From assembly GCA_030831265.1 (NCBI GenBank), contig JAURLM010000056.1, positions 1 through 5,643 of the forward strand: a stretch of DNA of 5,643 bases, given 5' to 3'. Position 1 is the first letter of the stretch. Each line of letters opens with the position of its first letter. Below, one piece after another: positions 1 through 5,536 of this stretch. This DNA is from Chloroflexota bacterium (GTDB taxonomy: Bacteria; Chloroflexota; Dehalococcoidia; Lucifugimonadales; Lucifugimonadaceae). The translations under genes and the position numbers were made by a program. Under the pieces are notes generated by a model that was not told where the DNA came from, did no database searches, and saw nothing but the letters and a program-made list of their open reading frames with translations.

Positions 1-473
1 ATTTCAAACAACTCCCGTAGCAACGTCGCAAGGAAAAAGACCAGGACGCCGAAGAATACGAGTGCGTTGTAACCAAGAATCCACGAGATTCGGGCCATGA
101 TGCCTGTCGGTTTTTTCGGCTCGTAACCCGTTTGTCGCAATCTCCACACGAGATAAAACATCCAGATTGCGATGGCGAGTTTTACTGCAAAGACCATGAC
201 CCAGGCAACCGTCGCATCATTTCCGGTCATGCGGTCGAACATCAGCACAATGCCTGACACCAGCACCAGGGCTACAGAGATGTCCACCAACTCGCGGTAG
301 ACGCTGCCAATTGGCCCCATCACGCTCCGCATTGCCTCCGGCTTGCTCCTTGCGACTGGTCGCAGCACCAGGGCGAAGAACATGCTGCCACTAACCCATG
401 CGAGGGCTCCCGTGATGTGGGCCCAGCGTGCAATGAGCACTAACCAGTCAACGAATGTGATGTCTCCAAACAT
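1..473 (-). CDS. CopD-like integral membrane protein, C-terminus beyond the window
   Basis: The minus strand is open from an ATG at 473 to the left edge (157 codons plus two bases), so the 3' end is missing. An in-frame TAA lies four codons upstream of the ATG, which makes this the first possible ATG; no clear Shine-Dalgarno precedes it. The product is hydrophobic with about four membrane helices, roughly residues 11-37, 62-79, 89-112 and 127-152. The first helix carries a W-A-H motif (residues 17-19) followed by a W-V-S-G-S stretch and a short R-P turn. This resembles the RWLH...WVGG signature of CopD/PcoD-type copper-resistance membrane proteins and related uncharacterised families. Lys98 lies in helix 3, and a basic loop follows (about residues 111-128). 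It lies 42 bp downstream of the TlpA-like gene on the same strand, so cotranscription is likely. A role in copper or haem-linked redox at the membrane is inferred from the neighbour and weak resemblance; substrate is unknown. Confidence 0.72.
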   Translation of the reverse strand, partial: MFGDITFVDWLVLIARWAHITGALAWVSGSMFFALVLRPVARSKPEAMRSVMGPIGSVYRELVDISVALVLVSGIVLMFDRMTGNDATVAWVMVFAVKLAIAIWMFYLVWRLRQTGYEPKKPTGIMARISWILGYNALVFFGVLVFFLATLLRELFE

Positions 474-515
474 GGAAACCGATTATTGCAGGTGAACCGT
501 GGCCGACGGTATGGG

Positions 516-1112
516 CTAGCTGTTGATTAACGCCGTAATCTGCTCATCAAGCCGCTCTTCGGTGAGAATTCCTGTCCACGTCCGGGCAATGGTGTGGTCA
601 CGGTTCAAGAAGAAGGTCGTAGGGAACGAAAGTACCTTGTACGAAATCTGGACTTGAGAGCGGGACGATTCCGTTTGATCTGCGAAGTTCGGGTATGTGA
701 TTCCCAGTTCTTCCAGGAATGCCACGGCTGACTCAGGACTATCGAGAGTTGACTGCTGCACGCCGATGAAATCAACCTCATCACCATATTTTTCGTAGGC
801 AGCCTGCAGATCGGGCATCTCAGCACGGCATGGCGGGCATGAAGGAAACCAGAAGTTGACCACGACTGGCGTGCCGACACGCGTCGCAAGGTCATATGTG
901 CCGTGTTTAAACGTCTTCGCAACGACAGACGGTGCTTTCGTTGCCGCGTCCTGAGTTTCGGTTGCGACCGGATCAAGTCGTGTTGCGCCACCATCGCCTG
1001 CCGCCGGTGCAGATCCATTGTCACTTCCACAGGCAACAGCAATTGCTGACATGGCAAACACTGCCAGGAAGATCCATCGTCGTGAATTGCGGGGCAGGAA
1101 CCAGTTTTTCAT
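516..1112 (-). CDS. TlpA/ResA-type thioredoxin-fold lipoprotein (thiol-disulfide oxidoreductase)
   Basis: This is a 198-residue protein with an ATG start and TAG stop. Residues 1-27 form a lipoprotein signal: positively charged N-terminus (R8, R11, R12), hydrophobic core, then lipobox A-V-A-C with Cys28 as the predicted lipidated residue. Residues 29-65 are a low-complexity Gly/Ala/Ser/Thr linker. The thioredoxin-like domain spans about 66-198, with active site C92-P-P-C95 after the strand VVVNFWF and the cis-proline loop F163-P164-T165. TlpA and ResA family members face outside the membrane and reduce or oxidise thiols, often for cytochrome c or CuA-centre assembly. Here the partner is unknown. 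The CopD-like membrane gene follows after 42 bp, suggesting a shared transcript and a metal- or redox-linked job. The 131-bp gap to the upstream glyQS stop shows no convincing promoter or U-tract terminator, so transcription could come from glyQS. No strong Shine-Dalgarno is seen. The family call is firm; the exact role is not. Confidence 0.92.
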   Translation of the reverse strand: MKNWFLPRNSRRWIFLAVFAMSAIAVACGSDNGSAPAAGDGGATRLDPVATETQDAATKAPSVVAKTFKHGTYDLATRVGTPVVVNFWFPSCPPCRAEMPDLQAAYEKYGDEVDFIGVQQSTLDSPESAVAFLEELGITYPNFADQTESSRSQVQISYKVLSFPTTFFLNRDHTIARTWTGILTEERLDEQITALINS

Positions 1113-1243
1113 TCGTGGTGTCTCAAGTAGTGTCGCCGTTTCGGGTCATGCGCATGAAACTTCTATACGTTTGATGCTCATCCAGGGATTGAGGCGCGTG
1201 GCAATTCAGGCCTGGCCGAACGAACCGAACGGTCGTACACAAC

Positions 1244-2584
1244 CTAACCGCGTACACTGGTGCGCATAGCAGCGAGTTGATCGCTAACCGCCGCGACCAG
1301 GCCGCTCACCGGAACACGTATCTGCTCCATAGAGTCACGATTCCTGATCGTGACGGAGTCATCGCTTTCCACCGTCTCGAAGTCGACAGTCACACACAGG
1401 GGCGTGCCGATTTCGTCCTGCCTTCGATACCTGCGACCAATGCTCTGTGCATCGTCGTACTGGGTGTTGAACACCGGCCTCAGAATGTCATGCACTTCAC
1501 GCGCCTTCGGTGTGAGTTTCTCGTTGCGAGACAGCGGGAGCACGGCTACCTGGAACGGGGCGATGTCAGGATGGAAACGTAGTACAACTCGGGTCTCTTT
1601 GCCCGTGTCTTCCTCATCATAAGCATCCGCCAGGAACGCCAGCGCGCTGCGGTCAGCACCCATAGCCGGCTCAATCACGTACGGCACGTAGCGCTCGTCT
1701 TTTTCCTGGTCGAAGTAACTCAGGTCTTTACCTGACTTTGCCATGTGCGCTTTGAGATCGAAGTCGGTGCGGTTCGAGATTGTCTCCAACTCACCCCAGC
1801 CCCACGGGAACTCGAATTCAATGTCTGCACTGGCCTTCGAGTAGTGAGGCAGCTCGTCCTTGCCGTGCTCACGAACCGTGAGCTTGTCCGAACGCAGACC
1901 ATATCGCGTGTACCAGTCCATCGAAAAATCGATCCAGTAGCGATGCCACTTGTCATCTTCACCCGGAGTACAGAAGAACTCCATCTCCATCTGTTCAAAC
2001 TCGCGGGTGCGGAACGTAAAGTTACCCGGAGTAATCTCGTTGCGGAACGACTTTCCCTGCTGCGCAATGCCGAATGGAAGTTTCTTGCGCGTGGTCGTTT
2101 GCACGTTCTGGAAGTTCACGAACATAGCCTGCGCTGTTTCCGGGCGGAGGTAGATGATGTTGTCATCAGATTGCACAGCACCGATGTGTGTCTGGAACAT
2201 CAGATTGAACTGGCGTGGAGGGCCAAGCTCTCCATCGCACTCGGGGCAAGACTTCGTCGTTAGCTGATCTTCCCGGTAACGCCTGTGGCAGCCTGTGCAT
2301 TCGACCAGTGGATCGGAGAAGCTGGAGACGTGACCGCTTGCCACCCAAACATCCGGGTGCATCAGGATTGCCGCGTCGATACCGACGACGTCATCTCTAT
2401 CACGCACCATTGCACGCCACCAGAGATCTTTCACATTTCGCTTGAGTTCCACGCCGACGGGGCCGTAATCCCACACGCTGCCCAGCCCGCCATAGATCTC
2501 ACTGCTTTGAAAAACGAATCCGCGCCGCTTTGATAGCGATACGAGGGTTTCGAGGTCGACGTTTTTGAGGTTTCTGGCGAGCAC
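1244..2584 (-). CDS. glyQS: Glycyl-tRNA synthetase, single-chain (alpha2) class II type
   Basis: This enzyme charges tRNA(Gly) with glycine in the cytoplasm. With the GTG start at 2584 the protein has 447 residues, close to other single-chain bacterial enzymes. The start was chosen because GGAG at 2594-2597 sits 9 nt upstream and because homologues begin about ten residues before the L-V-S-L-S-K-R-R-G segment. The frame stays open to a TTG at 2752 and includes an ATG at 2662, but those have no good ribosome site and would translate through an intrinsic terminator. Class II motif 1 lies at about 27-50 (SSEIYGGL...WDYGP), motif 2 at 180-204 (FRNE...EMEFF), and motif 3 at about 305-316 (EPAMGADRS, with GADR at 309-312). 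Cys96, Cys99, Cys113 and Cys116 form two CxxC pairs, a likely zinc-binding insertion. The anticodon-binding domain covers about 334-440. Divergent from the SDR gene; tlpA follows 131 bp downstream. Function is nearly certain; the start is moderately sure. Confidence 0.96.
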   Translation of the reverse strand: MLARNLKNVDLETLVSLSKRRGFVFQSSEIYGGLGSVWDYGPVGVELKRNVKDLWWRAMVRDRDDVVGIDAAILMHPDVWVASGHVSSFSDPLVECTGCHRRYREDQLTTKSCPECDGELGPPRQFNLMFQTHIGAVQSDDNIIYLRPETAQAMFVNFQNVQTTTRKKLPFGIAQQGKSFRNEITPGNFTFRTREFEQMEMEFFCTPGEDDKWHRYWIDFSMDWYTRYGLRSDKLTVREHGKDELPHYSKASADIEFEFPWGWGELETISNRTDFDLKAHMAKSGKDLSYFDQEKDERYVPYVIEPAMGADRSALAFLADAYDEEDTGKETRVVLRFHPDIAPFQVAVLPLSRNEKLTPKAREVHDILRPVFNTQYDDAQSIGRRYRRQDEIGTPLCVTVDFETVESDDSVTIRNRDSMEQIRVPVSGLVAAVSDQLAAMRTSVRG

Positions 2585-2593
2585 GATCGGTAA

Positions 2594-2597
2594 CTCC
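2594..2597 (-). promoter_or_regulatory. Ribosome binding site deciding the glyQS GTG start
   Basis: On the minus strand GGAG is followed by 9 nt and then GTG at 2584. This is the only good Shine-Dalgarno near any in-frame start of the synthetase; the alternatives (ATG at 2662, TTG at 2752) lack one. It supports the 447-residue product. Confidence 0.6.
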
Positions 2598-2640
2598 AAT
2601 TTAGTGGCGTCAGACGGCTGGCTGCCGTGACACCGCGGGC

Positions 2641-2672
2641 AAAAAAAGAGCGTCTGCGGCATGCTGACGCTC
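2641..2672 (-). terminator. Intrinsic terminator in the glyQS leader (candidate attenuator)
   Basis: On the minus strand GAGCGTC (2672-2666) pairs perfectly with GACGCTC (2654-2648). An inner GC/GC pair past an A-A mismatch leaves a loop of about 5 nt. Seven consecutive T residues (2647-2641) follow directly. On the plus strand nothing T-rich follows the stem, so it acts on minus-strand transcripts. No minus-strand gene lies upstream, since the SDR runs the other way. It therefore sits in the glyQS 5' leader, 57 nt before the GTG. Its 5' arm can also pair over 7 nt (GCGTCAG, 2670-2664) with CTGACGC at 2613-2607 near the ribosome site. I see no T-box consensus on this strand. A weak -10-like TATATG lies at 2700-2695. 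The terminator is well supported; the regulatory role is inferred. Confidence 0.75.
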
Positions 2673-2738
2673 GTCGATATTTCAAGTTTACAGCCATATA
2701 CGCTAATTGGCCGAAAATGAACATTCAGATCAACAGGG

Positions 2739-2767
2739 TTCACGATGGGCAAGCGCAGGTCTATTCT
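2739..2767 (+). promoter_or_regulatory. Candidate sigma70-type promoter for the SDR gene
   Basis: TTCACG (2739-2744, 4/6 to TTGACA) and TATTCT (2762-2767, 4/6 to TATAAT) are separated by 17 bp. A start point near 2774 would leave about 25 nt before the ATG at 2799, with the Shine-Dalgarno inside the leader. It would exclude the earlier in-frame ATG at 2745. The match is moderate, so this is tentative. Confidence 0.3.
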
Positions 2768-2784
2768 TTGCGTATCTCACAACA

Positions 2785-2790
2785 GGGAGG
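2785..2790 (+). promoter_or_regulatory. Strong ribosome binding site of the SDR gene
   Basis: GGGAGG is followed by 8 nt and the ATG at 2799. This favours the 281-residue SDR over the 299-residue version from the in-frame ATG at 2745, which has only a weaker AGGG upstream. Confidence 0.75.
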
Positions 2791-2798
2791 CAAATCCA

Positions 2799-3644
2799 AT
2801 GGCAAATGCTGCGATGTCCGATCAACTTCAGGGTATGACCTCTGTCGTCACAGGGGCGGGCAGGGGTATTGGGCGCGGGATAGCGCTGGTGCTTGCATCA
2901 CGAGGTGCTGCCGTCTCTGTGTCTGACATCGACGCTTCTGCGGCACAGGAACTTGCTACTGAGATCGAACAGTCGGGTGGTAGGGCAATGGCAGGCCAGG
3001 TCGATGTCACAAGCCAGGACTCACTCAATGAATGGATCCAGGCGTCTATCGAAGAACTTGGGAAAGTTGATATCTGTGTTCCTAATGCGGGTGTAATCGG
3101 CGCTGCCGGGTTCACCGAGCGTAAGGACTACAACAGTGACGATTGGCGCATGACATGGGACATAAACGTGCGAGGAATGATTAACACTGCCGATGCTGTC
3201 ATGCCGCACATGAAAGAGCGCAAATTCGGGAAGATCGTGAACATTGCTTCACACGGAGGTCGCGCTCCGAGAGGTGTGCCCGACCCCGGCCGCGGCTCCG
3301 TACAGATGCCGTATTCGGTGTCGAAAGCGGCGGCAATCCAATGGACGCACCTGCTGGCGATAGAACTCGGGCGATACAACATCAACGTCAATGCGGTGTG
3401 CCCCGGAAGACTGTGGACACCCATGTGGGAGGCGATTGCGCTCAACCACAAAGCATTGAACCCGGATGTAGCTGATCTTTCGGCACGAGAGATTTTCGAC
3501 CGGAACATCAGGGCTACGATGCCGCTGGGCCGACCTCAGACGCCCGAAGACATTGGCAAAGCCGTTGCATTTCTTGCATCGGAAGATGCCTCGCAGATTA
3601 CGGGACAGGCATTGAACGTGAATGGCGGGGCCATTATGAACTGA
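2799..3644 (+). CDS. Short-chain dehydrogenase/reductase (classical SDR)
   Basis: This is a 281-residue NAD(P)-dependent oxidoreductase of the Rossmann-fold SDR superfamily, presumably cytoplasmic, substrate unknown. The cofactor motif T18-G-A-G-R-G-I-G25 follows the first strand. Asp43 at the end of strand 2 (VSDID) suggests NAD(H) rather than NADP(H). The N96-A-G98 motif, the catalytic Asn123 (DINVRG), Ser151 (NIAS), Tyr172 and Lys176 (YxxxK) are all present, as is the P202-G motif after strand 6. The C-terminus carries the usual ASQITGQALNVNGG segment. Ser151 and Tyr172 are 21 residues apart rather than the usual 13 or so, meaning an insertion of about 8 residues (Gly/Pro/Arg-rich, about 153-167) beside the active site. 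It is monocistronic between the divergent glyQS leader and a bidirectional terminator. The start at 2799 rests on the GGGAGG ribosome site. Many SDRs are annotated as 3-oxoacyl-ACP reductase or sugar/alcohol dehydrogenase; nothing here lets me choose. Confidence 0.94.
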   Translation: MANAAMSDQLQGMTSVVTGAGRGIGRGIALVLASRGAAVSVSDIDASAAQELATEIEQSGGRAMAGQVDVTSQDSLNEWIQASIEELGKVDICVPNAGVIGAAGFTERKDYNSDDWRMTWDINVRGMINTADAVMPHMKERKFGKIVNIASHGGRAPRGVPDPGRGSVQMPYSVSKAAAIQWTHLLAIELGRYNINVNAVCPGRLWTPMWEAIALNHKALNPDVADLSAREIFDRNIRATMPLGRPQTPEDIGKAVAFLASEDASQITGQALNVNGGAIMN

Positions 3645-3658
3645 CGATGTTCATACGG

Positions 3659-3698
3659 AAAAAAGAACCCCCGGAAAAGTGAATCCCGGGGGTTCTTT
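3659..3698. terminator. Bidirectional intrinsic terminator between SDR and peroxiredoxin
   Basis: AAAGAACCCCCGG (3662-3674) and CCGGGGGTTCTTT (3686-3698) form a perfect 13-bp stem with an 11-nt loop. On the plus strand it ends in TTTCGTTAA. On the minus strand the run A3659-A3664 gives six T residues after the GC-rich core. The hairpin begins about 15 nt after the SDR stop and 21 nt after the peroxiredoxin stop, the right place to end both convergent transcripts. The minus-strand U-tract is better. Confidence 0.93.
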
Positions 3699-3719
3699 CG
3701 TTAACGAGCATCAACCCTA

Positions 3720-4196
3720 TTAGCTGAGAGCCTTCACAGCGGCTTCCACATCCGAGTAATTCGGGAGGTTCGTTGGAACCTCGGAAAGCCACGACCAGCG
3801 TACCGTGCCACTTTCGTCCAGTACAAATACGGAACGCCTTGCTGCCGTGTAACCCTCGACCTTGGCGAAGTTGTTGAACTCCAGGCCATAAGCCTTGATT
3901 ACTTCATGATGCAGGTCGCTCAGAACAGGGAACGTCACCCCGTTTTGCGATGCAAACGCCTTCTGAGCAAGCGGCGGGTCGGTTGAAATACCGATGACCG
4001 GTGCGCCCAGTGAATTGAATCCGCCCATTGCGTCCCGGAAAGAACAGAGTTCTTCCGTGCAGACGCCTGAGAATACTGCCGGGAAGAAAACGAGTACAAC
4101 GTTCTTACCTTGGTAATCACTCAGGCTAACGGGTTGCATGTCCGCTGAATTAACCAGCGTGAAATTCGGAGCTTTGTCACCTACAGCTAAAGTCAC
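3720..4196 (-). CDS. Peroxiredoxin, AhpE/PrxQ(Bcp)-like
   Basis: This is a 158-residue thiol peroxidase that would reduce hydrogen peroxide or organic peroxides in the cytoplasm. The N-terminal G-D-K-A-P-N-F segment (residues 6-12) is typical of AhpC/TSA proteins. The active-site loop is P39-A-V-F-S43-G-V-C46, fitting PxxxS/TxxC with Cys46 as peroxidatic cysteine. Cys51 follows in a C-x4-C arrangement, the position of the resolving cysteine in PrxQ/Bcp proteins. The surrounding F-S-G-V-C-T-E-E-L also resembles AhpE. Arg120 or Arg121 before SVFVLD is the likely active-site arginine. The short C-terminus lacks the 2-Cys Prx extension. The GTG start at 4196 was chosen because GGGAGG lies 6 nt upstream and the protein then begins like its family; an upstream TTG at 4235 is in frame but has no support. 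It lies 120 bp downstream of the MDR gene on the same strand and ends at the shared terminator. Confidence 0.95.
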   Translation of the reverse strand: MTLAVGDKAPNFTLVNSADMQPVSLSDYQGKNVVLVFFPAVFSGVCTEELCSFRDAMGGFNSLGAPVIGISTDPPLAQKAFASQNGVTFPVLSDLHHEVIKAYGLEFNNFAKVEGYTAARRSVFVLDESGTVRWSWLSEVPTNLPNYSDVEAAVKALS

Positions 4197-4202
4197 AGAA
4201 AT

Positions 4203-4208
4203 CCTCCC
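4203..4208 (-). promoter_or_regulatory. Ribosome binding site deciding the peroxiredoxin GTG start
   Basis: GGGAGG on the minus strand is spaced 6 nt from GTG at 4196. No comparable site precedes the in-frame TTG at 4235, so the GTG start is preferred. Confidence 0.75.
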
Positions 4209-4273
4209 ACTCTTTCGGTTTCGGCCCAGCGCCAATCAGTTCTTGTATGCGGCCGGGCCAAATCCCGTCCCTG

Positions 4274-4297
4274 TGTCGGTGATTATGTCATCCGACA
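4274..4297 (-). other. Hairpin in the MDR-peroxiredoxin spacer
   Basis: TGTCGG (4274-4279) pairs with CCGACA (4292-4297). After a one-base bulge, TGA pairs with TCA, leaving a 5-nt loop. It starts about 20 nt past the MDR stop on the minus strand. No T-tract follows on that strand, so it is not a standard intrinsic terminator; it could stabilise or mark the 3' end of the MDR mRNA. Nearer the peroxiredoxin start, GGCCC (4223-4227) and GGGCC (4255-4259) form a second, weaker inverted repeat. No convincing promoter was found in this 120-bp gap. Confidence 0.4.
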
Positions 4298-4316
4298 ATA
4301 AATTCCGCAGTTTCCT

Positions 4317-5282
4317 CTATACCTTGACCGCGATTTTGATAACGCCGTCTTCGCGTTTGCGGTACATCTCATACGCATCAGGCAACGCGTCAAAAGACGT
4401 TTCATGCGTTTTCAGCAATCCGGGGTCAACCCAACCCCGGTCTCGCAAGTCCACCAGTTCGCGAATCTCTTTAACTGGTTGGTTTGTGGCCGCTATCACG
4501 GTTGCATTGAGTTGCAGGTTCTTGCCCATCCATGCGAGGTGCTTGAAGTTCACGGGGCGCTGCCCTGTCAGGCTAAAACTGATCACCTGACCTTCTGAGC
4601 GTGCAATTGCCACGCATGAGTCAAGTCCGTCCGGATTACCGCTGGCGTCAACTACGACATCGAACAGTTTGCCGTCAGTTAGCTCCTTCGCTGCCTCGAC
4701 AACATCGTCGGTCGAGGCATTGATCGTCCCTGTCGCACCAAGTTCCAGGGCTTTCTTGCAGCGGTACTCTTCAAGATCGACACCGATCACCTGCGCCGCT
4801 CCCTGTTTGCTGGCAAACATGGTGAAAGACAGCCCAATTCCACCCTGTCCGAGCACCGCTATACGCTTGCCAACGGCATTTCCCCATTTCTTTGCAGAGT
4901 AGAGCGCCGTGCCTGAGTGCTGGCACATGACCCATTCGTCCAACCCACCCCAGTCCGGCAACCTGATCAGCTTGTCGGATTTCTGCACGACGTATTCAGC
5001 CGCTCCGGCTGCCGCATCAGGAATGACGATCACACGCTGGCCTTCGGCATAATCTGGATCGCGTGACTCGACCACGATACCGGCGCATTCGTGTACAGGT
5101 TTGCCCGCGTCGAGCGGATAGTGGTCCTCTGGGAGGTCAGCATCATACTCAAGATAAATATCTGAGCCGCATACGGACATGTAGTCCAGTTTTACCTTGA
5201 CTTCCCCGATGGCATTCAGTGTTGGCTCGGCTACATCAACTATTCGCATGTCGCGTCGACCGAATATCTGGGCTGCTTTCAT
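4317..5282 (-). CDS. Zinc-type medium-chain dehydrogenase/reductase (alcohol dehydrogenase superfamily)
   Basis: This is a 321-residue NAD(P)-dependent dehydrogenase with an N-terminal GroES-like catalytic domain and a Rossmann domain; substrate unknown. The start (MKAAQIFG) is typical of the family; only a weak GGAA precedes the ATG. The likely catalytic zinc ligands are Cys38 (SVCGSD), His64-Glu65 (VHECAG) and Cys120 (MCQHSGTAL). The cofactor loop is G145-Q-G-G-I-G150, and Asp169 at the end of the next strand favours NAD(H). The four-cysteine structural-zinc lobe, expected between about residues 83 and 96 in classical alcohol, sorbitol and threonine dehydrogenases, is missing. The chain passes straight from R83-V-I-V-I-P to A95-E-Y-V-V. 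This explains why the protein is shorter than the usual 340-375 residues. It has its own candidate promoter about 90 bp upstream, and the peroxiredoxin lies 120 bp downstream on the same strand. Assignment to the superfamily is secure; subfamily and substrate are not. Confidence 0.93.
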   Translation of the reverse strand: MKAAQIFGRRDMRIVDVAEPTLNAIGEVKVKLDYMSVCGSDIYLEYDADLPEDHYPLDAGKPVHECAGIVVESRDPDYAEGQRVIVIPDAAAGAAEYVVQKSDKLIRLPDWGGLDEWVMCQHSGTALYSAKKWGNAVGKRIAVLGQGGIGLSFTMFASKQGAAQVIGVDLEEYRCKKALELGATGTINASTDDVVEAAKELTDGKLFDVVVDASGNPDGLDSCVAIARSEGQVISFSLTGQRPVNFKHLAWMGKNLQLNATVIAATNQPVKEIRELVDLRDRGWVDPGLLKTHETSFDALPDAYEMYRKREDGVIKIAVKV

Positions 5283-5369
5283 ATTTGCTGTTCCGTATCT
5301 CGCGGTAAGCCACCTGGACTGGTAGCGAATTCTGTTGTTGCGTGGACTCGTGAATGTGATTGGTGGATG

Positions 5370-5397
5370 ATTCTAACCGTTGTACGGGCCTTGTCAC
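5370..5397 (-). promoter_or_regulatory. Candidate sigma70-type promoter of the MDR gene
   Basis: On the minus strand GTGACA (5397-5392, 5/6 to TTGACA) is followed by a 16-bp spacer and TAGAAT (5375-5370, 5/6 to TATAAT). Transcription would start near 5363, giving a leader of about 80 nt before the ATG at 5282. It is the best promoter-like sequence in the window and sits in an otherwise non-coding stretch. Confidence 0.5.
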
Positions 5398-5426
5398 TCC
5401 GCTCTGTGGTCTGTCCTACCCGAAAT

Positions 5427-5442
5427 ATGATCTGGAAATCAT
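5427..5442. promoter_or_regulatory. Imperfect palindrome upstream of the MDR promoter (possible operator)
   Basis: ATGAT and ATCAT arms flank a 6-bp centre that itself keeps one symmetric T/A pair, so 12 of 16 positions are symmetric. It lies about 30 bp upstream of the -35 box, a position compatible with an activator site. A palindrome of this size can occur by chance, and no regulator gene is nearby. Confidence 0.2.
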
Positions 5443-5448
5443 TCTGTG

Positions 5449-5523
5449 AGCGTTGGTAGCAGAAATGCCGAAGGTCGTGAGGCTGAAGTCTTCGCCGGAA
5501 GCATGAAGATTCGGACCAACGCT
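5449..5523. repeat. Nine-bp perfect inverted repeat with nested stem
   Basis: AGCGTTGGT (5449-5457) is exactly complementary to ACCAACGCT (5515-5523), 57 nt apart. Immediately inside the right arm, TTCGG (5510-5514) can pair with CCGAA in the left half, leaving a 10-nt bulge. On either strand this would fold into a long stem with an internal loop. Neither side has a T-tract, so it is not a typical terminator. It lies upstream of the MDR promoter and just after the SDR remnant. Its function is unknown. Confidence 0.4.
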
Positions 5524-5536
5524 TGCACTGGTTGTT

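Larger units (their letters stand above)
5283..5536. other. Non-coding stretch upstream of the MDR gene
   Basis: I find no supportable gene here on either strand. Short open frames (for example a 31-codon one from ATG at 5503 on plus and a 47-codon one on minus within about 5414-5557) have no ribosome site and no recognisable motif. The stretch holds the candidate MDR promoter, a 16-bp imperfect palindrome and a 9-bp long-range inverted repeat, listed separately. Confidence 0.6.

Noticed and set aside
1144..1215. Small palindromes (CATGCGCATG, CAGGCCTG) in the glyQS-tlpA gap
   Set aside because: They are short, have no adjacent T-tract and fit no recognised operator; not enough to call a terminator or binding site.
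1745..2263. 172-codon plus-strand open frame
   Set aside because: It is antisense to the well-supported glyQS coding region and shows no recognisable motif; a shadow frame.
2624..2640. Plus-strand stretch GTGACACCGCG resembling the T-box core (GTGGNACCGCG)
   Set aside because: It lies on the strand opposite glyQS, matches only part of the consensus, and is not followed by a plus-strand terminator or a synthetase gene. It is probably chance.
2745..2798. Upstream in-frame ATG of the SDR (18 extra codons)
   Set aside because: The ribosome site is weaker and the extension is not SDR-like; GGGAGG before 2799 is stronger, and the candidate promoter would start transcription after 2745.
3128..3508. 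126-codon minus-strand open frame
   Set aside because: It is antisense to the SDR, whose cofactor and catalytic motifs are intact; a shadow frame.
4138..4590. 150-codon plus-strand open frame across the peroxiredoxin-MDR spacer
   Set aside because: Most of it is antisense to two clear genes, its composition is Ser/Arg-rich as in shadow frames, and no ribosome site was noted.
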